A DNA stretch of 14,176 nucleotides from Dehalococcoidales bacterium (GCA_028712845.1 JAQTPO010000038.1:1-14176); one strand, 5' to 3'; positions 1 to 8,039 are shown, counted from the stretch's first letter. Translations and numbers: made by a program. Notes: generated from the letters alone by a model not told the origin.

Positions 1-1
1 A

Positions 2-604
2 GAAGAACCATGGCGGAGCGTGGCGCAAAATATCCAGCGCGGCGCCATAAATCTGAATAAACGCATCGGGGAACTTCTTGATCTTGCGCGGGGTGAAATC
101 GGCATGTTGCGTCTTAATTCCAAACGCGTAGATGTGCTCCTGTTGCTCCAGCAGATAGGCAACGAGATGTCTGTACTTGCATCGAGTAACGGGCAAACCA
201 TGAAGACTGAATTACCGGCATCTTTACCGTTACCATGGGCTGATGAAGACCGCCTGCGGCAGATAGTGCAAAACCTGGTGGTTAATGCCACAAAATTCAC
301 GCCGGAGGGCGGCACTATCACCCTGCGCGCAAAAGAACAGAACGGCTCGTTAGTCGTAGAAGTGCAGGATACAGGCCGCGGCATCCCGGAAGAAGAACAG
401 CGAAGGCTGTTCCGTCCGTATCACCGCCAAGTAAGCGACCGCGAACACCTCAGCGGACTGGGACTCGGTTTGGCGCTTTGTAAGAACCTCGTACAACTAC
501 ACGGCGGCAGAATCTGGGTAGAAAGTCAGGAAGGCAAGGGCGCTATATTTTCCTTTTCGATTCCGATATCTTCAATCGCACAACGGGCAGGAACTGCTAT
601 CTAG
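2..604 (+). CDS. Sensor histidine kinase, C-terminal part (5' end outside window)
   Basis: The reading frame is open back to the first bases of the window, so the apparent GTG start at 20 is internal and the gene begins upstream. The 200 visible residues begin in the second helix of the dimerisation (HisKA) region (NLNKRIGELLDLARGE); the phospho-accepting H-box histidine is therefore outside the window. A complete HATPase_c domain follows: N box with NLVVNATKF (around visible residues 91-99), G1 box DTGRGIP (about 123-129), F box LFRPYHR, and G2 box GLGLGLALCKNL followed by HGGRIWVES. It autophosphorylates from ATP and should pass phosphate to the response regulator starting 10 nt after its stop. 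No transmembrane or sensor segment is visible, so signal and location are unknown. The kinase assignment is firm; the stimulus is not. Confidence 0.93.
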   Translation, partial: EEPWRSVAQNIQRGAINLNKRIGELLDLARGEIGMLRLNSKRVDVLLLLQQIGNEMSVLASSNGQTMKTELPASLPLPWADEDRLRQIVQNLVVNATKFTPEGGTITLRAKEQNGSLVVEVQDTGRGIPEEEQRRLFRPYHRQVSDREHLSGLGLGLALCKNLVQLHGGRIWVESQEGKGAIFSFSIPISSIAQRAGTAI

Positions 605-614
605 GAGCTAAACT

Positions 615-1295
615 ATGAAAGTGCTGGTTATTGAGGACGATAAAGAGATTGTCGATGCTATATCACTTGCTTTCCAGATCCGCTGGCCTGAAGCGAAGGT
701 AATTTCCACGCGGTTCGGACAAAAAGGCGTGGAACTCGTGGAAAGTGAAGCACCCGATATCGTAATCCTGGACCTGGGACTACCCGATATCACCGGTTTT
801 GATGTTCTGCGCCAGATCAGACGCTTCTCTGCCGTGCCCACGATTATCCTCACCGTCAGGGCCGAGGAAGCGGACGTCGTCAAAGGGTTAGAATGGGGAG
901 CAGATGATTACATCACCAAACCTTTCCGGCAATTAGAGTTATTAGCGCGTGTCAAATCGATGATTCGCCGTCACACGCCTACGGAAGAAAGCTCACTCGT
1001 ATTCGGACAGCTACGTCTTGATACCGAGACTGCTCAATTACACATGGGTGATAAAGAAATCGCCCTGACCGTGACAGAGAACAATATACTCAGCCACTTG
1101 ATGAAAAGCGCCGGACGTGTCGTTACCCATTCCAATCTGGCGGAGGCGGTCTGGGGTGATGATTACCCCGGCGCCACCGATAGTCTGAAAGTGCATATCC
1201 GCAGACTCCGCGAAAAAATAGAGGCGGCCCCTGGCAAGCCGCGTATTATTCTTACCAAGACCGGGATTGGCTACTTCCTTACCAAGCCGGATTAG
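615..1295 (+). CDS. OmpR/PhoB-family response regulator
   Basis: A 226-residue two-domain regulator, a normal length for the family. The N-terminal receiver domain has the acidic pair D8-D9, phosphoacceptor D53 in ILDLGLPD, conserved T80 and K102 in the TKPF motif. The C-terminal winged-helix domain (about residues 127-224) ends in the typical HIRRLREKIE recognition helix and a TKTGIGYFL wing. The start is supported by AGGAG at 603-607, overlapping the kinase stop codon, 7 nt before ATG; the two genes are almost certainly cotranscribed. Its closest canonical partner is the preceding kinase. OmpR-type regulators bind as dimers on direct repeats about 11 bp apart, and such repeats lie 66 nt downstream of this gene, which makes the next gap a plausible target. 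Phosphate or envelope sensing cannot be claimed from sequence. Confidence 0.95.
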   Translation: MKVLVIEDDKEIVDAISLAFQIRWPEAKVISTRFGQKGVELVESEAPDIVILDLGLPDITGFDVLRQIRRFSAVPTIILTVRAEEADVVKGLEWGADDYITKPFRQLELLARVKSMIRRHTPTEESSLVFGQLRLDTETAQLHMGDKEIALTVTENNILSHLMKSAGRVVTHSNLAEAVWGDDYPGATDSLKVHIRRLREKIEAAPGKPRIILTKTGIGYFLTKPD

Positions 1296-1360
1296 CTCTT
1301 ATCCCTGGTATCATCGCTAACCATAACCTTCCACGGTTGTATCACAATCAGCTTCAAAAC

Positions 1361-1404
1361 TGTAACCTATTTTTTACCTGTGCTTAACTCACCTGTTACC
1401 TGCC
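1361..1404 (+). promoter_or_regulatory. Four 11-bp-phased TWACCT direct repeats, candidate response-regulator binding site
   Basis: Read in 11-bp steps from 1361, the units are TGTAACCTATT, TTTTACCTGTG, CTTAACTCACC and TGTTACCTGCC. Positions 3-8 read TAACCT, TTACCT, TAACTC and TTACCT, starting at 1363, 1374, 1385 and 1396. A further TTACCT lies at 1427 and a TAACCT at 1324, both out of this phase. OmpR/PhoB/PhoP regulators are known to recognise short direct repeats with an 11-bp repeat length. The array sits just after the regulator gene and 74 bp before the small ORF. The pattern is seen directly; binding by this regulator is inferred. Confidence 0.5.
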
Positions 1405-1435
1405 CCCGCTTATCTTAATGCTCTCGTTACCTTAC

Positions 1436-1447
1436 AACTATATAGTT
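1436..1447. promoter_or_regulatory. 12-bp perfect palindrome with -10-like sequence
   Basis: AACTATATAGTT is a perfect 12-bp palindrome. It contains TATAGT at 1441-1446 and is followed by TATAAG at 1447-1452, either of which could act as a -10 element for the small ORF at 1478. No convincing -35 hexamer sits at the right distance, as expected for an activator-dependent promoter with boxes upstream. The -10 role is a guess from position. Confidence 0.3.
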
Positions 1448-1477
1448 ATAAGTGAGAATAGATGAGGGGGGCACAAA

Positions 1478-1594
1478 ATGAACAATGTAACAAAGTCAGT
1501 AAAAGTATTAGGCAAGATAGTCGATTTACTTCTGGGCAGTAATTTTGTCACACCGCTAGAACAGACTCTGACAGATCATCCGTTTATCGATTAA
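1478..1594 (+). CDS. Small protein of unknown function (38 aa)
   Basis: ATG at 1478 is preceded by a purine-rich Shine-Dalgarno stretch GAGGGGGG (1464-1471) at good spacing, and the frame runs 38 codons to TAA. I do not recognise the product. It begins MNNVTKSVKVLGKIVDLLLG, a short amphipathic segment with hydrophobic residues spaced like a helix and several lysines, and ends in an acidic tail, DHPFID. There is no signal peptide or clear membrane segment. It lies 183 nt after the response regulator, behind the repeated TWACCT boxes, so it may be a target of that two-component system. It could be a small regulatory or membrane-associated peptide, or a chance ORF; the strong ribosome binding site argues for translation. 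Confidence 0.5.
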   Translation: MNNVTKSVKVLGKIVDLLLGSNFVTPLEQTLTDHPFID

Positions 1595-1603
1595 CACCAG
1601 TAA

Positions 1604-1640
1604 GGATTACCCCGTTGGGACTAACGTCCCACGGGAATCC
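1604..1640. terminator. Long hairpin between convergent units, terminator-like
   Basis: GGATT (1604-1608) pairs with AATCC (1636-1640), and the inner arm CCCGTTGGGAC (1611-1621) pairs with GTCCCACGGG (1626-1635) with one bulged T. An AC bulge separates the two helices, and the loop is TAAC. The stem is about 15 bp and GC-rich, starting 9 nt after the small ORF stop. The nearest T-rich run on the plus strand (1653-1660) is more than 10 nt away, so it is not a textbook intrinsic terminator. It lies between plus-strand transcription from the small ORF and minus-strand transcription leaving tyrA, so a bidirectional stop or 3'-end protection role is plausible. Apart from the features listed, nothing else was recognised in 1296-1708. 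Confidence 0.5.
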
Positions 1641-1708
1641 GTCTGGAAACCTGTTTCTTTTGCCGAAGTATTCCTCTCAAGCCTGCCAACTAAAACCGCA
1701 ACCACTGT

Positions 1709-2578
1709 TTACAATTTCTCAGTTATCCGGTACATATTCTCATAAGCACTGCGGAACGCCGGGTCGGTCTTTTCCAGCTTCCCTCTAAGAGCATTCATTC
1801 TTTTCGCAAATTCCTGCTTGTCTTTGGTTTTTACCATATCCGCCCAGATTCCCGAGTTAAGCAAAAAGAGTTCTTCGATTTTACTGATACCGGGGAAATT
1901 CATCTGCAAAGAAGCGTAAAGCTCGGGGTCTTCGGAAATAACGCTTTCAATCAGGGTGTACAGTACCTTAAAAGTCGTTCCCCCGATTTTCTTCATTTCC
2001 TGGAATTTATCAAAGCTGAGCAAAGTATCAGCGGAGACAATAGCTATAAAATGCGCCAGTCCCAGGACCACTGACATCAGGTGGTCGTGCTCCTGCGGGG
2101 TCATAATAGAAACATTAGCCCCCCTCGCTTCAAGGTATTGCTTAACCTTATCGGCTAAAATGTTATCATTTTCACCGGTAGGCGTGAGGACGAAGTTCTG
2201 ATTAGCAGTCCCCTTAGCGCCGGGCCCGAACACAGGATGGATACCCAGTATCGCCCCCCTTTTCAGATACAGGTGCATTAGCTCCACCGGCAGGGTTTTG
2301 AGCGAAGTGACATCGACAATTACCTGCTCATGACGTGTATGGGGCGCAATTTCCTTGACCACCGTTTCGAAAGTATCCAGCGGCACCGATAAGATAACCG
2401 CATCCGCCAGCTTAACCGCTTCGGTATTCGTAGCAACCGGCACTCCCAGTTTTTTCCCGGCAGCGCGCAGTTTCTCCTGATTCCTGCCGGTAATAACCAC
2501 CTGCATCCCTTCTTTCAGCAGGTAGCTAGCGAACCACTGCCCCATTTTCCCGGAGCCGCCGATTATGGCTATTTTCAC
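1709..2578 (-). CDS. tyrA: Prephenate dehydrogenase (tyrosine branch)
   Basis: Oxidatively decarboxylates prephenate to 4-hydroxyphenylpyruvate, the precursor of tyrosine. The 289 residues start with a Rossmann dinucleotide fold, IIGGSGKMG (residues 5-13). Strand beta-2 ends in TGRN (30-33) with no acidic residue and an arginine instead, so NADP may be used instead of NAD. Further family features are SVPLDT (64-69), DVTSLK (89-94), IHPVFGPGAKG with H114, and HDHLMSVVLGLAHF (164-177). The C-terminal helical domain contains LYASLQM. From memory, GRN, GLAHF and LYASLQM resemble archaeal TyrA. No ACT or chorismate mutase domain is attached. Start is GTG at 2576-2578 with GAGAGGA upstream. It is the last gene of the aro operon, 21 nt after pheA. 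Confidence 0.93.
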   Translation of the reverse strand: MKIAIIGGSGKMGQWFASYLLKEGMQVVITGRNQEKLRAAGKKLGVPVATNTEAVKLADAVILSVPLDTFETVVKEIAPHTRHEQVIVDVTSLKTLPVELMHLYLKRGAILGIHPVFGPGAKGTANQNFVLTPTGENDNILADKVKQYLEARGANVSIMTPQEHDHLMSVVLGLAHFIAIVSADTLLSFDKFQEMKKIGGTTFKVLYTLIESVISEDPELYASLQMNFPGISKIEELFLLNSGIWADMVKTKDKQEFAKRMNALRGKLEKTDPAFRSAYENMYRITEKL

Positions 2579-2599
2579 TGTCTATCCTCTCTTTTCGGG

Positions 2600-3667
2600 T
2601 TACATTGCTCTGGGATAAGAACCGAGGACTTTCAGGAACAGGGTGTGTTCCTCCAGCCTTTCCAGTGTATCCTTAACCGCCTTATCCTGATGATGTCCTT
2701 CAAAATCAAGGTAAAAATTGTATTCCCACGCTTTTTGGCGGGTGGGACGCGACTCGATTTTTGTCAGGTTCAGTCTGCTATCGGCAAATTCCTTGACGGC
2801 GCCGTAAAGAGCGCCCGGCTTATGTTTCACAGAGAAGACGACCGATGTCTTGTCTTTACCTGTCGGCGGCGAATCCTGCTTGGCAAGGATGAAAAATCTG
2901 GTGAAATTGTTCGGATTGTCTTCAATCTCACGGGCAAGGATTTTCATACCGTAGATTTCGGCGGCGCGGGCGGAAGCAATTGCGGCGCCGTCTGTAATAT
3001 TCTGCTCCTTAATGAGCTTGACGCTACCGGCAGTGTCATAAGTGGGCACCAGCTCCCAGTTGAGATGCCGCAGGAATGTCTGACACTGTCCTAATGCCTG
3101 GGGATGAGAATAGACCCTTTTTATCGTGTCCAAACTCGCTTCAGGATGGGAAATAAGACAATGAACAATGCGCAGCTCTAACTCTCCGCAGACTTTGAGA
3201 TTGGAGTTTAAGAGCAGGTCATAGACCCGATTGATACTTCCCTCCAGCGAATTCTCGATGGGCACGACGCCATAAGGCGCTTCACCTTTTTCAACAAGCT
3301 TAAAAACATCGTCAAAGCTTTCACAGGGTTTAGCGCTAACTGACTGTCCGAAATGCTGGAAAGCCGCCTCTTCGCTGTATGCTCCAATCTCGCCCTGAAA
3401 CGCGACTACTATTCCCTGCACACTTTTCGAAGACTTGATAATCTGACGGTAGATAGCCTCAGTTTCCTTTTCATCCAGCTTCTCTTCACGGGCAATGCCC
3501 CTGATGTGAGCCAGCACCTTTTCTTCGCGGTTGGCGTCTTCGATAGGTTTGCCGCTTTTGTGCTTCTCTTTGCCGATCGATTTTGATTGCCTTACCCTTT
3601 CGGCAATAAGCCGCACAATTTTATCATCGACTTCATCGATATTTTTTCGCATTTCTTCCAGGCTCAT
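2600..3667 (-). CDS. pheA: Bifunctional chorismate mutase / prephenate dehydratase (P-protein)
   Basis: Converts chorismate to prephenate, then to phenylpyruvate, the last steps before phenylalanine. Three domains are visible in 355 residues. An AroQ-type chorismate mutase (1-85) retains the residues matching the E. coli active site: R7, R24, K35, D44, R47, E48, S80 and Q84. Prephenate dehydratase (about 86-264) has [19 protein letters not shown] and the signature NNFTRF with T256-R257-F258. A C-terminal ACT domain (about 274-353) has GALY (285-288) and ESRP (305-308), the phenylalanine-binding motifs, so feedback inhibition by Phe is expected. Start ATG overlaps the aroC stop by 4 bp, and GGAGGT sits 6 nt upstream, an unusually strong ribosome binding site for an internal gene here. 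Domain order and length match the E. coli-type P-protein. Confidence 0.97.
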   Translation of the reverse strand: MSLEEMRKNIDEVDDKIVRLIAERVRQSKSIGKEKHKSGKPIEDANREEKVLAHIRGIAREEKLDEKETEAIYRQIIKSSKSVQGIVVAFQGEIGAYSEEAAFQHFGQSVSAKPCESFDDVFKLVEKGEAPYGVVPIENSLEGSINRVYDLLLNSNLKVCGELELRIVHCLISHPEASLDTIKRVYSHPQALGQCQTFLRHLNWELVPTYDTAGSVKLIKEQNITDGAAIASARAAEIYGMKILAREIEDNPNNFTRFFILAKQDSPPTGKDKTSVVFSVKHKPGALYGAVKEFADSRLNLTKIESRPTRQKAWEYNFYLDFEGHHQDKAVKDTLERLEEHTLFLKVLGSYPRAM

Positions 3668-4752
3668 TTAATTACCTCCGGGATGAGTCTCGCCCGCAGT
3701 GCATAGTCGCACAAAACGATTGCCAGCATCGCAGACACGACCGGCACTGCTCGGGGAACAATACAGGCATCATGCCTGCCCTGAATTTCCAGTTCGGCAT
3801 TTTTCATTGTATCGATATTGACCGTTTTCTGTTTCCTGCTGATGGATGGCGTCGGTTTCACCGCCACCCTGAGGACAATCGGCATGCCATTACTGATGCC
3901 GCCCAGAATACCGCCGGCGTTATTCGTACCGGTCACGACTTTGCCGTGTTTGACGCGGAACGGGTCGTTATTTTCCGAACCTTTCCTTTCAGCCACAGCA
4001 AAACCGGCGCCAAAATCAACCCCTTTGACCGCCGGGATGGCGAACAAAGCCTTCGCCAGGTCTCCTTCCAGAGTATCAAAAACAGGCTCGCCCAACCCCG
4101 CCGGCACATTGAGGGCAATGCCCTCGATGGCACCACCGAGACTATCTCCTTCTTTTCTCGCCTGTTCGATAGCTTTCAACATTCTTTCCATGGCTTGCGG
4201 GTCGGCGCATCTTAGTTGATTATTATCTACCCTGCGGATTTCTGTCAGATTTGCGGCACCGGCTTTGATACCGCCGATTTCCACCGTGTGCGCAAGGACT
4301 TCGATACCGAGCGTTTCAATCAATTTCCGGGCGATAGCCCCTGCCATCACAAAACCGGCGGTGATTCTGCCGGAAAATCTGCCGCCGCCGCGATAATCAT
4401 TGAATCCCCCGTATTTCATAAATGCGGTGAAATCCGCATGACCGGGACGGAGCAAAGCCCTGGTTTTCTCATAGCTACTGGAATCGGCATCCTCATTCCA
4501 AACTACCACACAAATGGGCGCGCCGGTAGTAGAGCCCTGAAAGACACCGGACAGAATATCCGCCTTGTCGCCTTCAGACCTTTTCGTTGATGCAATGCCT
4601 TTGCCCGGCTTCCTTTTGTCCAGTTCGGTCTGGATGTCTTTCTCACAAAGCGGCAGACCGGCGGGACAGCCATCGACAACGACGCCGACACACTTGCCAT
4701 GACTTTCCCCGAAGCTGGTAACGGTGAAGATTTTACCCAGATTATTGCCCAT
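3664..4752 (-). CDS. aroC: Chorismate synthase
   Basis: Catalyses the anti-1,4-elimination of phosphate from EPSP to give chorismate, using reduced FMN as a catalytic cofactor. All three family signatures are present in 362 residues: [18 protein letters not shown] from residue 15 (H18 conserved), RPGHADFT (102-109) leading into [15 protein letters not shown], and [14 protein letters not shown] (325-338). No flavin reductase domain is fused, so it is the monofunctional form and needs externally reduced flavin. Start is ATG at 4750-4752, overlapping the aroA stop by 11 bp; GGGAGGT lies 13 nt upstream, so translational coupling to aroA is likely to matter. The 3' end overlaps pheA by 4 bp. Confidence 0.97.
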   Translation of the reverse strand: MGNNLGKIFTVTSFGESHGKCVGVVVDGCPAGLPLCEKDIQTELDKRKPGKGIASTKRSEGDKADILSGVFQGSTTGAPICVVVWNEDADSSSYEKTRALLRPGHADFTAFMKYGGFNDYRGGGRFSGRITAGFVMAGAIARKLIETLGIEVLAHTVEIGGIKAGAANLTEIRRVDNNQLRCADPQAMERMLKAIEQARKEGDSLGGAIEGIALNVPAGLGEPVFDTLEGDLAKALFAIPAVKGVDFGAGFAVAERKGSENNDPFRVKHGKVVTGTNNAGGILGGISNGMPIVLRVAVKPTPSISRKQKTVNIDTMKNAELEIQGRHDACIVPRAVPVVSAMLAIVLCDYALRARLIPEVIK

Positions 4753-6007
4753 CGGTTATCACTTTACCTCCCAGATTTTTGAAGACATCCCAGAATTCAG
4801 GATAGGTCTTGGCAACACATTCCGCCTGTCCGATTACCGTATCCCCAACGACCGCTCCCAGTAAACTGAATGCCATCGCAATACGGTGGTCGTTTTTACT
4901 ATCGATAAAAGTGCCTTGGGGTTTACCGCCGGTAACGGTCAAGCAGTTGGCATCTTCATTAACCCCGATGCCCATCTTCACCAACCCTTCTTTCACTGCC
5001 GCTACCCGGTCCGATTCTTTGATTCTGGCTCTTTCTATGCCGGTAAACTCGCTGACGCCCTCTGCGACTGCCGCCAATACCGCTACTGTGGGTAAGAGGT
5101 CGATACAATCGGTCAGGTCGGCTTTAATCGCTTTCAACCTGGACTGCCTGACAATGATGGAATTCCTGCCGGCGGTCACGGCGGCTCCCATATCCTGCAG
5201 GAAACGGAGAAGCATTCTGTCTCCCTGCAAACTCTCGGTGTCCAGATTATTGACCTTAACCTCGCCTGCCAGCGCTCCCAGCGAGAGCAGGTAGGAAGCC
5301 GAAGACCAATCGCCCTCTACCCTGAATCTGGTTGGCTGGTATCTATGAGGCAATACCTCGAATGTATCGAGGCTGTCATTAAAAGCAACGGTAATGCCGA
5401 ACCACTGCATTGCGTCCATTGTCATCATCACGTAAGGGCGCGATTCCAGCGGCGTCGTCAATTTGATAGTCATGCCTTCTTCGGCAAATGGCGCAATGTG
5501 CAGCAAAGCGGAAACGTACTGGGAACTGATATTGCCGGGCAGACTGGTGACGCCACCCTTCAATTTACCACCTATCACCGTCACCGGCGGCAGGTCGCCA
5601 TTGCTGGAACACTGCACGCCCAGTTGTTGCAGCGCATCAATCAGTGTTTTAATCGGTCTTCGTGATAAAGTAGGCCCGGCAGTGAAATGACACTTTCCCG
5701 GAATAAGCGCACCGATAGCAGTCATAAACCGCAGGGTGGCAGCGGAATCGCCGCAAAGCAGGTCGGAGGACGACGCATGGAAATGACCGCCTTCCACCGT
5801 CCATGATTTTTTCTGCTGGCGGATGGAAACACCTATATTCTTCAGCACATTGGTAGCGGCAATAGTATCTTGAGAAGCGAGCGGGGATAATATTTCGCTC
5901 TTGCCGTGCGTCAGCGCGGCACACATCAACCCGCGGATGGTATAACTCTTGGAAGAAGGCGCCGTCGCTTTGCCGAGTATTTCGCTTTTAGAAATTGAAG
6001 CCTTCAT
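4742..6007 (-). CDS. aroA: 3-phosphoshikimate 1-carboxyvinyltransferase (EPSP synthase)
   Basis: Joins shikimate 3-phosphate and phosphoenolpyruvate to make EPSP. The 421 residues show both family repeats: [11 protein letters not shown] (18-27, with K20, S21 and R25), the PEP loop [10 protein letters not shown] (85-94), SSQYVSALL (161-169), the catalytic aspartate D303 in CIDLLPT, RIKESDR (328-334, E331) and DHRIAMA (373-379). In the PEP loop, alanine A89 occupies the place of E. coli G96, and A90 and F94 replace T97 and P101. An alanine at the G96 position is known to lower glyphosate binding, so this enzyme is probably glyphosate-tolerant (inference). It overlaps aroK by 20 bp and aroC by 11 bp. 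The ribosome binding site (AGG about 10 nt upstream) is weak, consistent with coupling. Confidence 0.96.
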   Translation of the reverse strand: MKASISKSEILGKATAPSSKSYTIRGLMCAALTHGKSEILSPLASQDTIAATNVLKNIGVSIRQQKKSWTVEGGHFHASSSDLLCGDSAATLRFMTAIGALIPGKCHFTAGPTLSRRPIKTLIDALQQLGVQCSSNGDLPPVTVIGGKLKGGVTSLPGNISSQYVSALLHIAPFAEEGMTIKLTTPLESRPYVMMTMDAMQWFGITVAFNDSLDTFEVLPHRYQPTRFRVEGDWSSASYLLSLGALAGEVKVNNLDTESLQGDRMLLRFLQDMGAAVTAGRNSIIVRQSRLKAIKADLTDCIDLLPTVAVLAAVAEGVSEFTGIERARIKESDRVAAVKEGLVKMGIGVNEDANCLTVTGGKPQGTFIDSKNDHRIAMAFSLLGAVVGDTVIGQAECVAKTYPEFWDVFKNLGGKVITDGQ

Positions 6008-6518
6008 CTTTTTTCAACCTGTCGATTATTTTGTTAGCAACGGTGTCAATCTTGAGATACGAGGTATTGACGGTAAAATCTGCGGCTCTTTCATAAAAAG
6101 GCTCTCTGAATTTCAGCAATTCCCCGATACGCAATTCGGGGTTACTGACATTAAGCAGAGGACGGATGTTCACGTCACTGGAGGTGCGCCGCAAAATTGC
6201 CTCTGGTGAAGCGACAAGATTGACAATAATGCAGGTCTCCCTCAGGCGGTCGATATTGATGGTATTCAAAACGACACCGCCCCCACAGACAATCACCTGT
6301 TTTTCCCCGCGAGCGACCTTTTTTATTGTCTCAATTTCCAGTTCCCGAAAATAAATTTCGCCCTCGTCCCGAAAAAGCTCAGCGATGGGTTTATCTGCCA
6401 TCCGCTCGATTACCGCATCGACTTCAATCAATTGCCGGTTAAGTCGCTTTGCCAGAGCCTGCCCCACGGCTGTTTTCCCGGTCCCCATAAACCCAATCAG
6501 GGCGATGTTACTTTTCAC
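5988..6518 (-). CDS. aroK: Shikimate kinase
   Basis: Phosphorylates shikimate at the 3-hydroxyl with ATP. It is a P-loop kinase of 176 residues, the standard size. Walker A GFMGTGKT lies at 9-16, the shikimate-binding aspartate is D34 in EVDAVIE, an arginine follows in YFRELE (R58), and the GGGVV loop is around 79-83. The lid has RPLL, and a C-terminal arginine motif, FREPFYERAADF, matches the family. Start is GTG at 6516-6518 with only a poor Shine-Dalgarno sequence; it overlaps the aroE stop by 11 bp, so reinitiation after aroE is likely. Its 3' end overlaps aroA by 20 bp, the longest overlap in the operon. Confidence 0.96.
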   Translation of the reverse strand: MKSNIALIGFMGTGKTAVGQALAKRLNRQLIEVDAVIERMADKPIAELFRDEGEIYFRELEIETIKKVARGEKQVIVCGGGVVLNTINIDRLRETCIIVNLVASPEAILRRTSSDVNIRPLLNVSNPELRIGELLKFREPFYERAADFTVNTSYLKIDTVANKIIDRLKKDEGFNF

Positions 6519-7386
6519 TTTTCTTCAGTAACTCCAGCGCCGATTGTCGCATCAGGTCAACCGGAGCTTTTTTCTCCGTCCATTTTTCAAAGGCAAGCGC
6601 TCCCTGCCAGACGAGCATCTCCAACCCATCGATAGTTCTGGCACCAGCCTGTTTAGCTTCCTTTAGAAGTTTGGTCTGGAACGGATTGTAAACAACATCG
6701 AACACAACTAACCGGGAGCATAACAAATCTTCAGGTACGAGCGATTTATCGCTATCCGGACTCATCCCTACACTGGTAGCATTGACCAGAATATCAGCGC
6801 CATCCAGCGCTTTTTCCAAGTTTTTGGGAGTTAATTCTCCGGCATCTATATCCACCCCGTAATACTGAGTCAGGTGTCGGACAAGTTCTTCAACCCATGA
6901 TAGTTCTTCTTTACGATTGAGAATAGTAAGGTCAACATGCTCTTCAAGAAGAGTAAAAGCAATGGCACGCGCAGCGCCGCCCGCCCCCAGCAAAAGCACT
7001 TTTTTCCCTCTCGGCTCGATATCCTTATCATGCAGCGCCTGTAAAAAACCGTCGGCGTCCGTATTATAGCCGGTCAAAATACCACCGTCATTCACAATTG
7101 TATTCACTGCGCCGATTCTTTCCGCCAGGGGGTCAATCCGGTTGAGAAATTGCATCACAGCCTTTTTATGCGGTATGGTGACATTCATCCCCCGGATATC
7201 TAGCCCTCTTATACCATCGACGGCTTTCCCCAGTTCCAGACTTTTCACATTGAAAGCAACATAAACGTAATCTAGTCCCAGTGTCTTGAAAGCGGTATTA
7301 TGCATCACCGGGGACATTGTGTGCTCAATAGGGTCGCCGATGACGCCGCAGACAATCGTCTTGCCTGATATTACCCGGTCTCTCAT
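6508..7386 (-). CDS. aroE: Shikimate dehydrogenase
   Basis: Reduces 3-dehydroshikimate to shikimate with a nicotinamide cofactor. In 292 residues, the substrate domain has EHTMSPVMHN (21-30), NVTIPHK (67-73, catalytic K73), N94 in GAVNT and D109 in NTDADGF. The cofactor domain has LGAGGAARA (132-140), and NRK (156-158) at the end of the next strand, where an NADP-type arginine is usual. The C terminus carries GLEMLVWQGALAFE, whose glutamine contacts substrate in the family. The ATG overlaps the aroD stop as ATGA (4 bp). Length and motifs fit AroE better than the catabolic quinate/shikimate paralogues, and operon position supports the biosynthetic role. Confidence 0.96.
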   Translation of the reverse strand: MRDRVISGKTIVCGVIGDPIEHTMSPVMHNTAFKTLGLDYVYVAFNVKSLELGKAVDGIRGLDIRGMNVTIPHKKAVMQFLNRIDPLAERIGAVNTIVNDGGILTGYNTDADGFLQALHDKDIEPRGKKVLLLGAGGAARAIAFTLLEEHVDLTILNRKEELSWVEELVRHLTQYYGVDIDAGELTPKNLEKALDGADILVNATSVGMSPDSDKSLVPEDLLCSRLVVFDVVYNPFQTKLLKEAKQAGARTIDGLEMLVWQGALAFEKWTEKKAPVDLMRQSALELLKKSEK

Positions 7387-8039
7387 AAAATCACCATTTC
7401 ATAAATCTTCAACATATCGAACACCGGTAATTGTCCCGGAGCAGATTCTATCCCCTTTTTAACGGCGCCGTACGTAAAATGAGCCCCGATGAGCGGCGAC
7501 ATAACACGACTGATAAAACCCTGCGGTCCCATTGTAAAAGCAACCATTTTCACATCGGGAAATTCAGCGTAAAGGTTCATTACCGACAGGTTATCTTCGA
7601 ATGACTGACAGGTAGTGACGATTTTACAGATATCGGCGCCGGCTTTTAGTTCGTTCTGCACGACTTGTTTCAAGGCATCATATGATGGTGTTTTCTGAAA
7701 GTCATGAAAAGACAGCAAGCAGGTGGCTCTTTTTTTAATCAAACGTATGATATTATCTACATTTTTAGCGTTGTATTCGATATCGATGATTTTTGCGCCC
7801 AGTTCGATCGCCTGAAGCAATCGCTCAATCCTTCTTGCCTCGTTGCCATCCCATTTACCGCCCTCTTCCACCATGCGATTAGTGGCAATCCACGGTTTCG
7901 TAATATGACGCGCTACATCAATCCAGCCGTCACCGATGAGGTCGATCCTTACCTCGAATAAATCCACGATAGACTCTATCTTTTTGACCGCCTCGATATC
8001 CGTATTGATGATGGAAGCGCACAGCTTTACTTTTCTCAT
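7383..8039 (-). CDS. aroD: 3-dehydroquinate dehydratase, type I
   Basis: Dehydrates 3-dehydroquinate to 3-dehydroshikimate through a Schiff base. It is the class I (TIM-barrel) type: the catalytic histidine is in LLSFHDFQKTP and the Schiff-base lysine in ADICKIVTTCQS (H112 and K139 in the 218-residue form). A C-terminal SAPGQLP loop is also family-typical. I place the start at ATG 8037-8039 (protein MRKVKLCAS), not at the in-frame ATG four codons earlier (8051). The later ATG has GGGAG 5 nt upstream and makes a 4-bp ATGA overlap with the aroB stop, like its neighbours; the earlier ATG has no ribosome binding site. Type I enzymes differ from the unrelated AroQ type II dehydratases. Confidence 0.94.
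   Translation of the reverse strand: MRKVKLCASIINTDIEAVKKIESIVDLFEVRIDLIGDGWIDVARHITKPWIATNRMVEEGGKWDGNEARRIERLLQAIELGAKIIDIEYNAKNVDNIIRLIKKRATCLLSFHDFQKTPSYDALKQVVQNELKAGADICKIVTTCQSFEDNLSVMNLYAEFPDVKMVAFTMGPQGFISRVMSPLIGAHFTYGAVKKGIESAPGQLPVFDMLKIYEMVIL

Noticed and set aside
1324..1340. AACC/GGTT inverted repeat after the response regulator as a terminator.
   Set aside because: Only 4 bp of stem and no T run; too weak to call.
1462..1542. An alternative ATG at 1462 giving a short frame overlapping the small ORF.
   Set aside because: It uses the Shine-Dalgarno bases themselves as codons, has no ribosome binding site of its own, and its product has no recognisable features.
1673..1682. CCTCTCAAGC, the same 10-mer as attenuator segment 3, just downstream of tyrA (so the minus strand carries a copy of segment 2).
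   Set aside because: A single 10-bp match in a 14-kb window arises by chance at a few percent, and no hairpin or terminator partner is present beside it.
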